IMG/VR virus record: IMGVR_UViG_3300042879_004528
Span: 1 to 52,533 of that record
From: a virus
Length of the DNA: 52,533 bases
Reading direction: 5' to 3' (one strand)
Below, piece by piece: positions 16,774 to 26,091 of the stretch; position 1 is the stretch's first letter; each line of letters starts with the position of its first letter. Made by a program: the position numbers and the translations under genes. Below the pieces are notes generated by a model that worked only from the letters and a program-made list of their open reading frames with translations, did no database searches and had not been told where the DNA came from.

Positions 16774-18663
16774 TTAAAATGCTGCAATTTGATCACCTAC
16801 AGATTGAATTGTGGCTGTGTTTTTAAGTCTTTCACCTATAGTTCCAGATCCTGTGATATTAATTCTCATATAATCCCAGACATCTTGAGGTCTTAAAATA
16901 GCAGTACCAACACCAGAATCTACAGGAACTCCATAAGCTACGCTATTTTGATTTGGCACAATCATTGTACCAGATAGATTACCCGCACTATATACTATAC
17001 CGCTTCTAACATGTATCCCAGATGGCATAAGACCAGAAGCATTAGGATCAACAAGCGTTTTTACTGATAATAGACCACTAGTATAGAAAGTAGCAGAATT
17101 TATATTTTTATTAATAAATAATACATGATTTTGAAGAGGAAATGCGCCTCTTGCGCCAAGTTCTATCTCTTCGACATATGTCAAAGATCCTTGAGCGTTT
17201 GAACTTAACCCATAAGCAATCTGTGTTACTGATGATCCTGCTCCGTAGTCATTACCTTTTGCTCTTTTAACAATAATTGTACCCGTACTTTCATTAAATG
17301 CTCCATGAGCGCTAGAACCTGTTCCTGCAGTAGAAGTACCATTTACTATTATGATACCAGTAGAATTTTGTCTAACTCCCATAGCATTAGTATTTGTACC
17401 GCCAGTAACATTTCCATTTATTGTAATGTTGGAATTAGATGTAGATGATATACCAGAACTATTGTTCCCGCTTCCTGCAAATACATTTCCATTGATAGTT
17501 ATAAGATTTGCTGCGCTTGGGTTCATGCCAACAGCATTTGTAGCTGTACCGCCATATATATTACCATTAACAGTAATTTGACCATTTCCAGTATTTGAAA
17601 TCCCTATACCATTTCTTGCGTAGACATCTCCGTTAACTATAAGATGTCCGGGGGTATTGTGTCCACTATAAATTCCTCTGCCATTTATGTTTGATGTGCT
17701 TCCATAAATTGTTCCAGTGACTGTGCATGTCCCAATTCCACCATAGGTTAATCCACCCGTATTTGTTCCCGTCCCGCCCACTATATCTCCAAGGATGGTT
17801 ACCGAAAATGCGGAAACTTGAACCGCTGTAACTAATCCAGCTGTACAAGTACCCGTAATACTTACAGACGAACCCGCAACAGTTACTGTCGTGGAGTTAA
17901 TACCACTTGAGGTAGTGCCACTTGTAATATTTCCTACCACAGTTAGCGGAATTGTAGAACTTGAGTTATAGGCGTGGTTATTATTACCTACGGTTCCTCC
18001 CACTAAATTACAATTAATATTTATAAAAGAATTGGTTAAGGCAGATCCGGTAGGGGAATACCCAACATTGATACCAGTGCAAGAACCAGAACTTGAAGAT
18101 CCTCCTGTAATTGGACCAGTATTTACTGTTAATTGAGTGGGCTGGTTGTCAGAGTTAAAAATACTAATACCGTGAGCATTTGTGCTCGCTGTTCCACCAG
18201 TTACGCTTCCATTTATTGTGACATATCCTCCCCAGATATAAAGAGCAACGCCAAGGCTTTGACTTCCTCCAAGTAAATTACCATTTATGGTGACATTCGG
18301 AATATTTCCAGAAGAATGCGTAACATAAATAGTATTAACAGTTGCAGTTGTTGCACTACCAGTTACATTCCCAGTAATTACTCTAGTTCCTGTACCAGTA
18401 ATAGTTAATACAGCACTACTTCCAGCAATAAAACCATTTGTTGCTGTTACATTATAAGAACTACCACTAGGAATTGAAAATCCACCTCCAGCAACAGCTG
18501 CCCCTCCAGCAGTTGTACGTAAACTTAAAACCGTAACATCTTGATCAATCGTAACAGTTCTATTATTTGCATGTACATCATCAGCAGAAGTAGGAAGAGT
18601 TCCTCCATCCCAAGTCGCAGTATTACTCCAATTTCCATTTGCTACAGCATAACGTGTTGCCAT
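16774..18663 (-). CDS. Beta-solenoid appendage protein with G8-like N-terminus (larger copy)
   Basis: A 629-residue protein. The N-terminus MATRYAVANGNWSNTATWDGGTLP, then VTIDQDVTVLSL, resembles G8/beta-helix starts and matches the 18666-20030 protein. Residues about 75-450 are short solenoid coils (ITINGNVFAGSGNNSSG, ITVNGNIYGGTATNAVG), Gly/Asn/Thr-rich with valine and isoleucine every second position. The last 170 residues (VDSGVGTAILRPQDVWDYMRINITGSG, then GERLKNTATIQSVGDQIAAF) match the paralog closely. It follows the smaller copy by 2 nt. The DNA for coils at 17590-18310 looks richer in G/C and in rare codons than the flanks, suggesting recent change. Confidence 0.75.
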   Translation of the reverse strand: MATRYAVANGNWSNTATWDGGTLPTSADDVHANNRTVTIDQDVTVLSLRTTAGGAAVAGGGFSIPSGSSYNVTATNGFIAGSSAVLTITGTGTRVITGNVTGSATTATVNTIYVTHSSGNIPNVTINGNLLGGSQSLGVALYIWGGYVTINGSVTGGTASTNAHGISIFNSDNQPTQLTVNTGPITGGSSSSGSCTGINVGYSPTGSALTNSFININCNLVGGTVGNNNHAYNSSSTIPLTVVGNITSGTTSSGINSTTVTVAGSSVSITGTCTAGLVTAVQVSAFSVTILGDIVGGTGTNTGGLTYGGIGTCTVTGTIYGSTSNINGRGIYSGHNTPGHLIVNGDVYARNGIGISNTGNGQITVNGNIYGGTATNAVGMNPSAANLITINGNVFAGSGNNSSGISSTSNSNITINGNVTGGTNTNAMGVRQNSTGIIIVNGTSTAGTGSSAHGAFNESTGTIIVKRAKGNDYGAGSSVTQIAYGLSSNAQGSLTYVEEIELGARGAFPLQNHVLFINKNINSATFYTSGLLSVKTLVDPNASGLMPSGIHVRSGIVYSAGNLSGTMIVPNQNSVAYGVPVDSGVGTAILRPQDVWDYMRINITGSGTIGERLKNTATIQSVGDQIAAF

Positions 18664-18665
18664 AA

Positions 18666-20030
18666 TTATGCTCCATTTAATGCAGCAAATTGATCTCCAA
18701 TAGATGAATTTGTTGCAGAATATTTTAATCTTTGTCCAATGCTACCAGATATATTTAAATTATTTCTAGAATAACCCCATACATCTTCTGCTGTTAAGAT
18801 TGCTGTTCCAATTCCGCTATCAACTGCTACGCCTTGGCGAACTGTGTTAACTGGAGGTATTATACAAGTGCCAATAAAATTTCCAGAATTGTAACTAATT
18901 CCATTTCGCACATCATAAACATTTGGGAAATATCCTGTATTGCTTGCGTAATCAATAAGTGTTTTTTGTGAAAGACCACTAACAGTAATTACTGCTAGAT
19001 TTCCTGTGAGTGAAGTTAGTCGAATCTGACCTTGGACAGGGCTCATTCCTCTTGAACCAAATTCAATCTCTTCTACATTAACAATTGCTGCTTGATTATT
19101 AACATATATTCCCATGGCTGCTGCAAGCCCAACCGATCCAACGCCATAACCATTTCCTTTTGCTCTTTTAACATTTGCTGTGCCACCTGCTCTTATTTCT
19201 AAACCAGCAGCGAGTGAAACAGAACCTCCTTCGCATGTTCCAATAATTGTTAGAACTCCAGTTCCATCATGACGAGATCCAATAGAATTATTTCCTGTTG
19301 TCCCTCCATAGCTATTTCCTATAAGTGTAGCGGAATTATTATTAGCAAGATATAAACCCGATCCATTAACATTAGTTCCCCCATAAATATTTCCAGTTAT
19401 TATAACATTTGATGTTGAGTTTGCTGATAAATTAATTGCTGCGGCAGATGATGCTCCGCCATAAGCATTTCCAGTTATATATACAGTAGGAGAGATACCA
19501 TTACTAAAATTAATCGCCTGAGTTTGACTCGTGTTAGAAGCAAAGCAATTTGCTACTATATAATAAGTTCCACCCCCATTGATAAGCAAAGCTGCAATAT
19601 TAAACCCACTGCCTCCAGTAGAACCTCGTAAATTACCTCCATAAAAGTAAAAAGTTTCGCCTACGCCTGCGGCAGCGACTATACCATTTCCACCTGTAGT
19701 GTTGCTTGCGTATACATCTGTAGCATATACAATCGCAGATCTACCACTTGCTCCACTTCCAGTAGTAATACTCAAGCAACTTGATGTTCCTGCCTCAATT
19801 GAAGTAGCAGTTACTGTTATTGGAGTGACTGCGCATGCAAAGGTAAATCCACCTCCTGCAGTCGCGCCATTTTCTGCTCTTGTGCTTAATTTTGCAACAT
19901 TAATGTTTACATCAATTGTTACAGTTCTATTATTTGCATATGCATTATCGCCAACAGTTGGAACTACTCCACCTATCCAAGTTGCGGTACTACTCCAGTT
20001 TCCGTTTGCTGCGGCAAGTATATTAGCCAT
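18666..20030 (-). CDS. Beta-solenoid appendage protein with G8-like N-terminus (smaller copy)
   Basis: A 454-residue paralog of the 16774-18663 protein with the same start (AAANGNWSSTATWIGGVVPT, VTIDVNINVAKLS) and the same end (VDSGIGTAILTAEDVWGY, GQRLKYSATNSSIGDQFAAL), but fewer solenoid coils between them. The copies differ mainly in coil number, so one likely arose from the other by duplication and repeat gain or loss. Elongated trimeric spikes with glycan-binding or -degrading sides are the usual role for such solenoids; no catalytic site is visible. Confidence 0.75.
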   Translation of the reverse strand: MANILAAANGNWSSTATWIGGVVPTVGDNAYANNRTVTIDVNINVAKLSTRAENGATAGGGFTFACAVTPITVTATSIEAGTSSCLSITTGSGASGRSAIVYATDVYASNTTGGNGIVAAAGVGETFYFYGGNLRGSTGGSGFNIAALLINGGGTYYIVANCFASNTSQTQAINFSNGISPTVYITGNAYGGASSAAAINLSANSTSNVIITGNIYGGTNVNGSGLYLANNNSATLIGNSYGGTTGNNSIGSRHDGTGVLTIIGTCEGGSVSLAAGLEIRAGGTANVKRAKGNGYGVGSVGLAAAMGIYVNNQAAIVNVEEIEFGSRGMSPVQGQIRLTSLTGNLAVITVSGLSQKTLIDYASNTGYFPNVYDVRNGISYNSGNFIGTCIIPPVNTVRQGVAVDSGIGTAILTAEDVWGYSRNNLNISGSIGQRLKYSATNSSIGDQFAALNGA

Positions 20031-20032
20031 TT

Positions 20033-20272
20033 TTAGCCTTTATCATTAATATAATTTTGAATTACAGTTCTAATTTCTTCAATTAATTGAAGATCTCTAG
20101 AATCAGAATTTGTTGGAACAATAACTTTTGATCCTACTGTCTCATCAGAGGTTATTTGATTATCATTTATTGTCCTTTTCCCATATCTTAATGAGATTAC
20201 TGTCCCATTTTCGTCTACGGGACTCAAAGCAATAAATACATCAACCTCTTGATTATTATAATTTACCTTCAT
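20033..20272 (-). CDS. Small protein of unknown function between fibre genes
   Basis: A 79-residue protein, MKVNYNNQEVDVFIALSPV through IEEIRTVIQNYINDKG. The start at 20272 is preferred over an upstream in-frame start at 20323 because AAAGGAG sits 5 nt before it and because the longer form would overlap the fibre gene by 34 nt. It has a short beta-rich body with an amphipathic C-terminal helix. It may be a chaperone or a small structural protein of the solenoid fibres; nothing specific is recognised. Confidence 0.7.
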   Translation of the reverse strand: MKVNYNNQEVDVFIALSPVDENGTVISLRYGKRTINDNQITSDETVGSKVIVPTNSDSRDLQLIEEIRTVIQNYINDKG

Positions 20273-20289
20273 ATTTTCTCCTTTAACCT

Positions 20290-21639
20290 TTAAGCATATG
20301 GAGCAAGATATCTTCCTGTCCAACTATAATTAGTTACACTTTGATTAAAAGCAACAAGACCTGCGGAGTCTATGCTTAATCTAGTAATATCCCAAACGCT
20401 TGCGCTCTCAAGCGAATTTTCTGGTGCTGTTCCACAATAGGAATAATCATAAGGACTACCAGTAACAAAATCATGACGCTTCTCTAAAACTCCTCCACCT
20501 CCTGCTGCTTCGCCACTAAGAAGAACTCCAGTACCATTTACAGTTGGTCTACTATAAAAATTTTTAATACCAGATATATTTTGATCTCCTGTTATTTGAA
20601 CTGTGGAACTTAAATCAACATTTGCTGCTTCGCCACTTAATAATACTCCTGTTCCATTTACGGTTGGACGATCATTAAATTGACCACTTGTTTTGGTAAC
20701 ATAATTAGAAAGATCTACTCCAGTGATAAATCCACTAGAATATAAATTATTAATTTGAGTTTGTAATTGACTACCAGTTGAATTTAAATTGATTATTGTA
20801 GCATATTTATTATCAACAAAACCACTATAATTAGTAATATCTTGAACTGCTGCAATATCATTTAATGTGGAAAGATCTGATCCTCGGCTAGATATACCAA
20901 ATTTAAATTTATCAGTATGATCAAAACCAATTATTGGCCCTAGATCATTTACTCCAGTAAGACCAGCGCCTGTAACAAAGAAGATTCCACCATCAACTGC
21001 ACCACCTGTTAAATTTAATAATAAATATGGACTCTGTACGAAATTATTTTGAGTTGTAGTAATAAATTCAGTTCCTGTTACATAAAGATCGTGAATATAA
21101 ACAGTATTTCTAAAATTTTTTGTACCATCTATAGTTTGATTACCATAAACTAAAACTGAACTACCACTTAATAAATTTATATTATTTTGTAAAGAACTAT
21201 TTGTAGAAGCTAGACTATCCGATAATATCGAACCTGTCAAAGCTAGATTTGTAATAGTTGCATAAGTAGAATTTGCAACAGATGAAGTAACATAAGAACT
21301 AAGATCTACGCCCGTAATAAATCCGCTTGGGTTATTAATAGAATAATATCTTAAGTCTAATTCGCCAGTATTTACAATACCACTTCCAGCTTCGCCTTGA
21401 GGACCCTGCGGACCTGTAGCTCCACTTGGTCCTGGGGCGCCACTAGGTCCAATAGACCCAGCCGGACCTTGTGGACCAGCAAGATAAATATCGCTTATTG
21501 GTTGAGAACTTTCTATAGTTTCTATTGTAGCTACAAAATTTTCTGGAAGATTAACATTAGCATTAACTTCAGAATATGGAGAATTAATATCTAAAGATTC
21601 TTGTCCTGGTAGTTTTAAATCAATTTCTATCTCTGCCAT
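20290..21639 (-). CDS. Collagen-like phage fibre protein
   Basis: A 449-residue protein with Gly-X-Y triplets at about residues 55-86 (GPQGPAGSIGPSGAPG...), NTGELDLRYYSINN at 90-103, then shaft repeats. Two stretches read (F/N)xRPTVNGTGVLLSGEAA preceded by Q(I)SGIKNFYS or GQFNDRP, a repeat often seen in phage fibres. The C-terminus (DYSYCGTAPENSLESASVWDITRLSID) is a small Trp/Cys-containing domain that may be the tip. It probably trimerises. It follows the baseplate-upper-like gene by 9 nt. Confidence 0.85.
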   Translation of the reverse strand: MAEIEIDLKLPGQESLDINSPYSEVNANVNLPENFVATIETIESSQPISDIYLAGPQGPAGSIGPSGAPGPSGATGPQGPQGEAGSGIVNTGELDLRYYSINNPSGFITGVDLSSYVTSSVANSTYATITNLALTGSILSDSLASTNSSLQNNINLLSGSSVLVYGNQTIDGTKNFRNTVYIHDLYVTGTEFITTTQNNFVQSPYLLLNLTGGAVDGGIFFVTGAGLTGVNDLGPIIGFDHTDKFKFGISSRGSDLSTLNDIAAVQDITNYSGFVDNKYATIINLNSTGSQLQTQINNLYSSGFITGVDLSNYVTKTSGQFNDRPTVNGTGVLLSGEAANVDLSSTVQITGDQNISGIKNFYSRPTVNGTGVLLSGEAAGGGGVLEKRHDFVTGSPYDYSYCGTAPENSLESASVWDITRLSIDSAGLVAFNQSVTNYSWTGRYLAPYA

Positions 21640-21648
21640 AAAATAACC

Positions 21649-22023
21649 TTAGAACATGGTTACTTCTGGACTTACTATAAATTTACCTCTTAACAATTTA
21701 ATACTATTTCCTGTTGGTACTCCGTATGGATATCTTTCTATGTCATATACAAATGTTCCAACTGGAACACTTGCCATTGTATAAGAATCTACATTTATAT
21801 TAATAATACCAGAAGGATAATATGATCCATTAATTCCAGAATAAATCGTTGGATTAAGATTAACTAGAATTTGCTGATCACCAGTATATCCATATGCATA
21901 TTTTACTACTCCTCTAACATCATAACCGCTAAGATTAATAGGATTACTAAGTTGATCTTTTATCTTTAGAGTAATTTGAAGATTATCGCCTTGAATTGTG
22001 CTTATATTATATGAGCTTGCCAT
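21649..22023 (-). CDS. BppU-N-like minor tail/baseplate protein
   Basis: A 124-residue protein. QGDNLQITLKIKDQLSNPINLSGYDVRGVVKYAY matches the N-terminal plan of phage baseplate-upper proteins (QGD, a linear-change strand, DLTGY, then an extensible strand), and VPVGTFVYDIERYP fits the last strands. This domain usually anchors fibres to the baseplate or to another virion site, so it may attach the collagen-like and solenoid proteins encoded just downstream. The start lies 7 nt from a GTGTAAT motif and lacks a ribosome site. Confidence 0.7.
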   Translation of the reverse strand: MASSYNISTIQGDNLQITLKIKDQLSNPINLSGYDVRGVVKYAYGYTGDQQILVNLNPTIYSGINGSYYPSGIININVDSYTMASVPVGTFVYDIERYPYGVPTGNSIKLLRGKFIVSPEVTMF

Positions 22024-22030
22024 ATAATAA

Positions 22031-22037
22031 ATTACAC
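22031..22037 (-). promoter_or_regulatory. GTGTAAT motif before the BppU-like gene
   Basis: Minus-strand GTGTAATT, 7 nt before the ATG at 22023 (gap TTATTAT). It would drive the 22023 to 16774 unit. Confidence 0.55.
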
Positions 22038-22063
22038 AGTAATTAAAAAATAATTAAAAAGAA

Positions 22064-24472
22064 TTAATAGAAGAATGGAATATAAATCTTACCATAAACT
22101 GGATCGTAAGATGATACTATGCCGCTTCTTGTGCCTAAACTAATTTTAATTCCGGTGTTGACTATAGCATTAGTTAAGTCCTCTGGATTTCTACCAGTAT
22201 AACCCATATATCCTGTAGCAACCCATCCAGTTTGTGGCGTTATTGTACTAGAAACATCATTATTAATATAATATAATCCACTAGAATATTTATCTATAAT
22301 TAACCATGCTGGATTAAATTGAGGATTAGAATGATTTCCATAGATTACCGCAACTTCATCGTGAGACGAATAGGCTACAGCTCCAAAATTATTAAAATAA
22401 TTTGAAGTATAAGAAGTTGAACTATTAATCTTTTGCGCTGGGAAAAACCCTGTAAAACTAGAAGAATATACAAATGATGGAGCAGGATTGTATCCTGTGA
22501 CTGTATTAGCTCCAGTTCTTATCCAACTTGATACTGGGAAGACTCCAGTATTGGTACTTTTATTATAGAATAATACTCCAAGGCTATTCTTTGGGGATAT
22601 AATCCAGCTACCAGTTATTGGCTCAATATCTCTACTAAATAGAGCTTCAAAATTTCGATTGCTTGCTTGATAGTAATAATCACCATAAATACTATGTAAA
22701 CCGTTATAATATAAAGCTGGTTGTTTTCTAAAGAATCCCGTGAAATTATATGCATTTGGATCACTCGTATTTAATCCGCTAAATCCGCCATAGTATCTAT
22801 CTTCTTTTCCAGAATAAGCAAAAGCTTGTAATTCTATTTGTGCTGCTAGATTAGTATAAGATGGATCATTTATAGTATATGATGTAAATATTCCGCTATT
22901 ACTTAAACCATTAGAAGAATCTAAATAATTACCCAAGTCTGAAGCGATAGTAATATTTTCATTATTAAATTTTGCTCTATTTGGGGAACTTAATTTTATT
23001 TCAGCTGGTGAAATTTCAATTTTAGAATCAACTGAAGCGATATTAACCGAAGCCACTTTAAAGTCGCCAGTAAATTCATGAGATATACCAATAAGTATAG
23101 AATTATAATCGCCACTCCTTACAATATTATTATTACCAATTATATAATTTTGAAATCCAGAAACAGAATTATTTTGTCCAAAGATATAAGAACTATCTGA
23201 TCTTTCTGCATAATTCCCCTGTCCAACTACATAAGAATCTTGATTGTTTAATATTTGATTATTGTTTCCAAATGTATAAACAGAATAATTTAAACTTGTT
23301 TGATTATCATTACCAACTAAGAAATTATTATTTCCTCCGCTTCCAGGAATTCCATTGTAGTTTCCTAATATAGCGTAACCAGTTACTCCTGTTAATCCTG
23401 CTCCAGTTATACCAGTTAATTCTACTCTATATAATAGATCTAAGATCTCTGAATTTAATGTATTATTAGAACCATAAACTGTACTATTATCTGTGCCGCT
23501 AAAGTCATTATTGCTTCCAAATATAGTTGCAGAGCTATCGTTTAGTTGAGTAGAATTCGAATCTCCATATACATTATGAGTATTTCCAAAAATTGAATTT
23601 AATTCACCAAAAATATTTGTACCTATGCCACGAGAAGTATTGCTATTACCGAATATTATGTTTCCATCTGATAGTTCATTATTATTACCAAGACCAACAT
23701 TTAAGGTTCCAGATGTAAATGTATAGATATTTTGATTTCCAAAGTTTGTATTCTCCAGAGAATTTGTATAGCTATTTAGATCTCCAAAATTAACTAAATC
23801 AGATGAACCAGAGATATAATTTTCACTTCCAAAGTTCTCTAAATTTAAAGAATCTAAAAATGTATTAGTATCTCCTACTGAAAAATTATTTTGAATTTTT
23901 GAAATTGTATTTGCAGATCCTACTAAAATAATATTTATACCACTATTAATTATATTTGATTGACCAAATATTAATACTTGGTCTGCTAAATTAGTAGAAT
24001 TTCCATTTCCTATATTAATAGAATCTAATTCTCCACTTCCGACATTTGATGCTCCTATTAAGAAAGATCTTTGATTATTAGAAGATGTATTAAAATAACC
24101 TAAATTATAACTATTTAGTGAATTAAGAAAAGTATTTGCATAGCCAAAATTATAATTACCAAGATAACCGCCTGTTGCTAGTTCTAAATTGGTTATTGTA
24201 TTATTATTTAAGATTCCAATATTGGCACTAAAATTTGATCCACTTCCTGTAGTATTACTAGCACCGATATTGATCGGAGCCATATCTAAAGATCCATTAA
24301 TTTTTATTGGTCTTGAGAAATAGAAACCACTAAAATTTGCTGTTTCAGCAAATGATACGTAACCAGTTGGTGTTGTTATGAAACTAAGAGCTGCAATACT
24401 CTCTGGTAATTCTATAAAACGTCCAGAAGCTTTATTAAATGCTTGTAGATATATATTACCAGTAGGTATCAT
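22064..24472 (-). CDS. YadA-head-like beta-roll appendage protein
   Basis: An 802-residue protein. From about residue 75 to 470 it has 14-residue-type coils of the form NxGxxNxxxxxxNxxNFG or FGxxNxxxGxxN (INIGNGNSTNLADQVLIFGQSNIINSG), the beta-roll of trimeric adhesin heads, here Asn-rich and without the cysteines of the 11855-14059 protein. The last 300 residues are a different, aromatic-rich beta domain (YYGGFSGLNTSDPNAYNFTGFFRK). The N-terminus starts IPTGNIYLQAFNKASGRFIELPES. It is a spike or fibre and may bind the host. It is the first large gene after the capsid group. Confidence 0.8.
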   Translation of the reverse strand: MIPTGNIYLQAFNKASGRFIELPESIAALSFITTPTGYVSFAETANFSGFYFSRPIKINGSLDMAPINIGASNTTGSGSNFSANIGILNNNTITNLELATGGYLGNYNFGYANTFLNSLNSYNLGYFNTSSNNQRSFLIGASNVGSGELDSINIGNGNSTNLADQVLIFGQSNIINSGINIILVGSANTISKIQNNFSVGDTNTFLDSLNLENFGSENYISGSSDLVNFGDLNSYTNSLENTNFGNQNIYTFTSGTLNVGLGNNNELSDGNIIFGNSNTSRGIGTNIFGELNSIFGNTHNVYGDSNSTQLNDSSATIFGSNNDFSGTDNSTVYGSNNTLNSEILDLLYRVELTGITGAGLTGVTGYAILGNYNGIPGSGGNNNFLVGNDNQTSLNYSVYTFGNNNQILNNQDSYVVGQGNYAERSDSSYIFGQNNSVSGFQNYIIGNNNIVRSGDYNSILIGISHEFTGDFKVASVNIASVDSKIEISPAEIKLSSPNRAKFNNENITIASDLGNYLDSSNGLSNSGIFTSYTINDPSYTNLAAQIELQAFAYSGKEDRYYGGFSGLNTSDPNAYNFTGFFRKQPALYYNGLHSIYGDYYYQASNRNFEALFSRDIEPITGSWIISPKNSLGVLFYNKSTNTGVFPVSSWIRTGANTVTGYNPAPSFVYSSSFTGFFPAQKINSSTSYTSNYFNNFGAVAYSSHDEVAVIYGNHSNPQFNPAWLIIDKYSSGLYYINNDVSSTITPQTGWVATGYMGYTGRNPEDLTNAIVNTGIKISLGTRSGIVSSYDPVYGKIYIPFFY

Positions 24473-24481
24473 TATACTTTA

Positions 24482-24488
24482 ATTACAC
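24482..24488 (-). promoter_or_regulatory. GTGTAAT motif before the 802-residue beta-roll gene
   Basis: Minus-strand GTGTAATT, 9 nt before the ATG at 24472. The GTGT half is also one arm of the inverted repeat at 24485-24507. Confidence 0.55.
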
Positions 24489-24507
24489 TTTTTTTTAAAA
24501 AAAGTGT
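24485..24507. other. Inverted repeat ACAC-T8-A7-GTGT
   Basis: ACAC, eight T, seven A and GTGT form a near-perfect palindrome overlapping the GTGTAAT motif. It lies just after the SAP-like gene (stop at 24521). It could be a weak terminator for that gene, or a DNA element in which the motif is presented by a cruciform or bent A-tract. Confidence 0.5.
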
Positions 24508-24520
24508 TTTTATATAAGAA

Positions 24521-24865
24521 TTATTTACCTTCGGATAAAACGTCTTTAGATTTCTTGTCTAAGTTTACAGAATTGTCTAGATTTTTTGGAACATTAAATG
24601 TTGAAATGAACTTCTTAAATTCTGCAACGAGTCTTTTAGTTAGCATGTCTCTATTATCAATTGGAACTAAACCAATTTTATTTGCATGAGCTTGAAGATC
24701 GCTCTTGTTCATTTCATTGATGAAATTTGTATATTCTTCGATATTAGTAGTATTATATCTGCTTGATCCATTATCTCCCCATATTTGGTCTAGGGTCTTA
24801 TATTGTACATTCTCTAATTTTCCGTGAGTTTGAGAGAGTTCTTCTATTTTTCTTTTTCTTGGCAT
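24521..24865 (-). CDS. SAP-domain-like small protein
   Basis: A 114-residue basic protein (MPRKRKIEEL start). Residues about 50-87, NEMNKSDLQAHANKIGL through RDMLTKRLVAEFKKFI, fit the SAP helix-extended loop-helix, where a short leading helix and KRLVxxF are the hallmarks. SAP modules usually contact DNA. A good ribosome site (AAGGAGATAC) precedes ATG. It follows the capsid-gene terminator. A head-completion or DNA-contacting internal protein is possible. Confidence 0.7.
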   Translation of the reverse strand: MPRKRKIEELSQTHGKLENVQYKTLDQIWGDNGSSRYNTTNIEEYTNFINEMNKSDLQAHANKIGLVPIDNRDMLTKRLVAEFKKFISTFNVPKNLDNSVNLDKKSKDVLSEGK

Positions 24866-24930
24866 ATGTATCTCCTTAATTATATTATAAGAAATATCAA
24901 TAAAATGTCTAAAGTATTTATAAAATAAAA

Positions 24931-24958
24931 GACCCAGTAGGGATTAACCTACTGGGCC
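24931..24958 (-). terminator. Rho-independent terminator after the major capsid gene
   Basis: On the minus strand, GGCCCAGTAGG, a 6-nt loop (TTAATC) and CCTACTGGGTC form an 11-position stem with one internal G-T wobble, followed by TTTTATTTTA. It begins 23 nt after the capsid stop codon. It is the clearest terminator in the window. Confidence 0.85.
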
Positions 24959-24981
24959 TTTAAATTTAATCTAATTATTAA

Positions 24982-26070
24982 TTAGACTATTAGACCAACG
25001 ATTGCGCGAGCATCGATACAAACGCGACCTTCTTCGAGAGAACCGTAGAAACCAGTCTTCTCAGAACGGGCAACGAATTGATCATCAGGAAGAACAGTGA
25101 ATGTTCCACCGGATTCAGCTTGGCGAGCGATTGGGCGAATAAATGCTTCCTTGCTAAGATCGAGACCGATAGCAAGTTCTTTTGTAACACTATCAAAAGC
25201 TTGTGAACCTTTGAATGCGTTGAAAAGAGCACTGTACTTTTGACCTACGCCTAGTTCAACCAATTCATGGATGGTAACACCATAAAGTGATTCTGTACCA
25301 GCACCACGATAGATTTCCTCGCGGACGTTATCTGGAAGATTTGTTCCAGTACCGGCGGAAACTGTGAATGGTTGGTAAGCGAAAGCGCGGATGTCAGCTT
25401 TGATCTCTGGACTTACGAATAGATCGGTTAATCCATATGAATCAGCGGTTGTGCCACCAGCATAAGAGGTATTAATTCTTTTTACTAGTGTCATTAGGCT
25501 GTTAAGATCGGCGAGTTGGAATGTGCCACCGGTAGCAGCTGTGGTAATATGACCACCAGCTACGCCGTTGTTTGTGCCAACTGCTGCAGTACGAGCTTCG
25601 GCAAGAGCTTTTAGAACTACTGCCCAAGCATTACGCTCTTGTTTTACAAGAACTTCATTGCTCATTCTCTCAACTGCTTTACTTACTACGTCGAGACGAC
25701 CACGACGAGCATAGCGTTTTAGGAAGCTTACAGCACTATCTAGACGATAGGTGGAAACTTTCAATTCGCTGAAGCCTTCTACTGTTGAAGAAGGAAGACC
25801 GCCTGCTACATTTTGACTCCAAACTGTAACATAGTCTTGACCTTGATCGAACCATAGATCGAGAGGAAGACTTGGATTATCATCTTCATCATATGGTGCG
25901 TCAGAGTAGATTGCACTGGCTGTACCAGCTTGCATTAGAACCTTACTTACGACTGGTCCAATGAAAGCGGCAAAAGCCTCAGAAGCTTCACGAGCTACTG
26001 CAACATCTCTGCTGCCCATAGCTTTTACAAGCTCAACTTGTTCTGGGGTATTTTTTAGTTTGATTTTCAT
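24982..26070 (-). CDS. Major capsid protein (HK97-fold)
   Basis: A 362-residue protein. An N-terminal helical segment (TPEQVELVKAMGSRDVAVAREASEAFAAFI) is followed by a body typical of HK97-fold capsid proteins: FSELKVSTYRLDSAVSFLKRYARRGRLD, a spine-type helix (VVSKAVERMSNEVLVKQERNAWAVVLKAL), LTDLFVSPEIKADIRAF and YGVTIHELVELGVGQKY. The gene order of protease-scaffold, decoration, capsid and terminator agrees. The gene uses clearly more G/C and more preferred codons than the AT-rich neighbours, as expected for the most abundant virion protein. The start follows AAGGAG. Confidence 0.9.
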   Translation of the reverse strand: MKIKLKNTPEQVELVKAMGSRDVAVAREASEAFAAFIGPVVSKVLMQAGTASAIYSDAPYDEDDNPSLPLDLWFDQGQDYVTVWSQNVAGGLPSSTVEGFSELKVSTYRLDSAVSFLKRYARRGRLDVVSKAVERMSNEVLVKQERNAWAVVLKALAEARTAAVGTNNGVAGGHITTAATGGTFQLADLNSLMTLVKRINTSYAGGTTADSYGLTDLFVSPEIKADIRAFAYQPFTVSAGTGTNLPDNVREEIYRGAGTESLYGVTIHELVELGVGQKYSALFNAFKGSQAFDSVTKELAIGLDLSKEAFIRPIARQAESGGTFTVLPDDQFVARSEKTGFYGSLEEGRVCIDARAIVGLIV

Positions 26071-26091
26071 TTTCTATATAATCTCCTTAAA

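Noticed and set aside
20273-20323. A longer form of the 79-residue gene, with start at 20323
   Set aside because: The extra 17 residues overlap the end of the fibre gene, and a clear AAAGGAG lies before the internal ATG at 20272.
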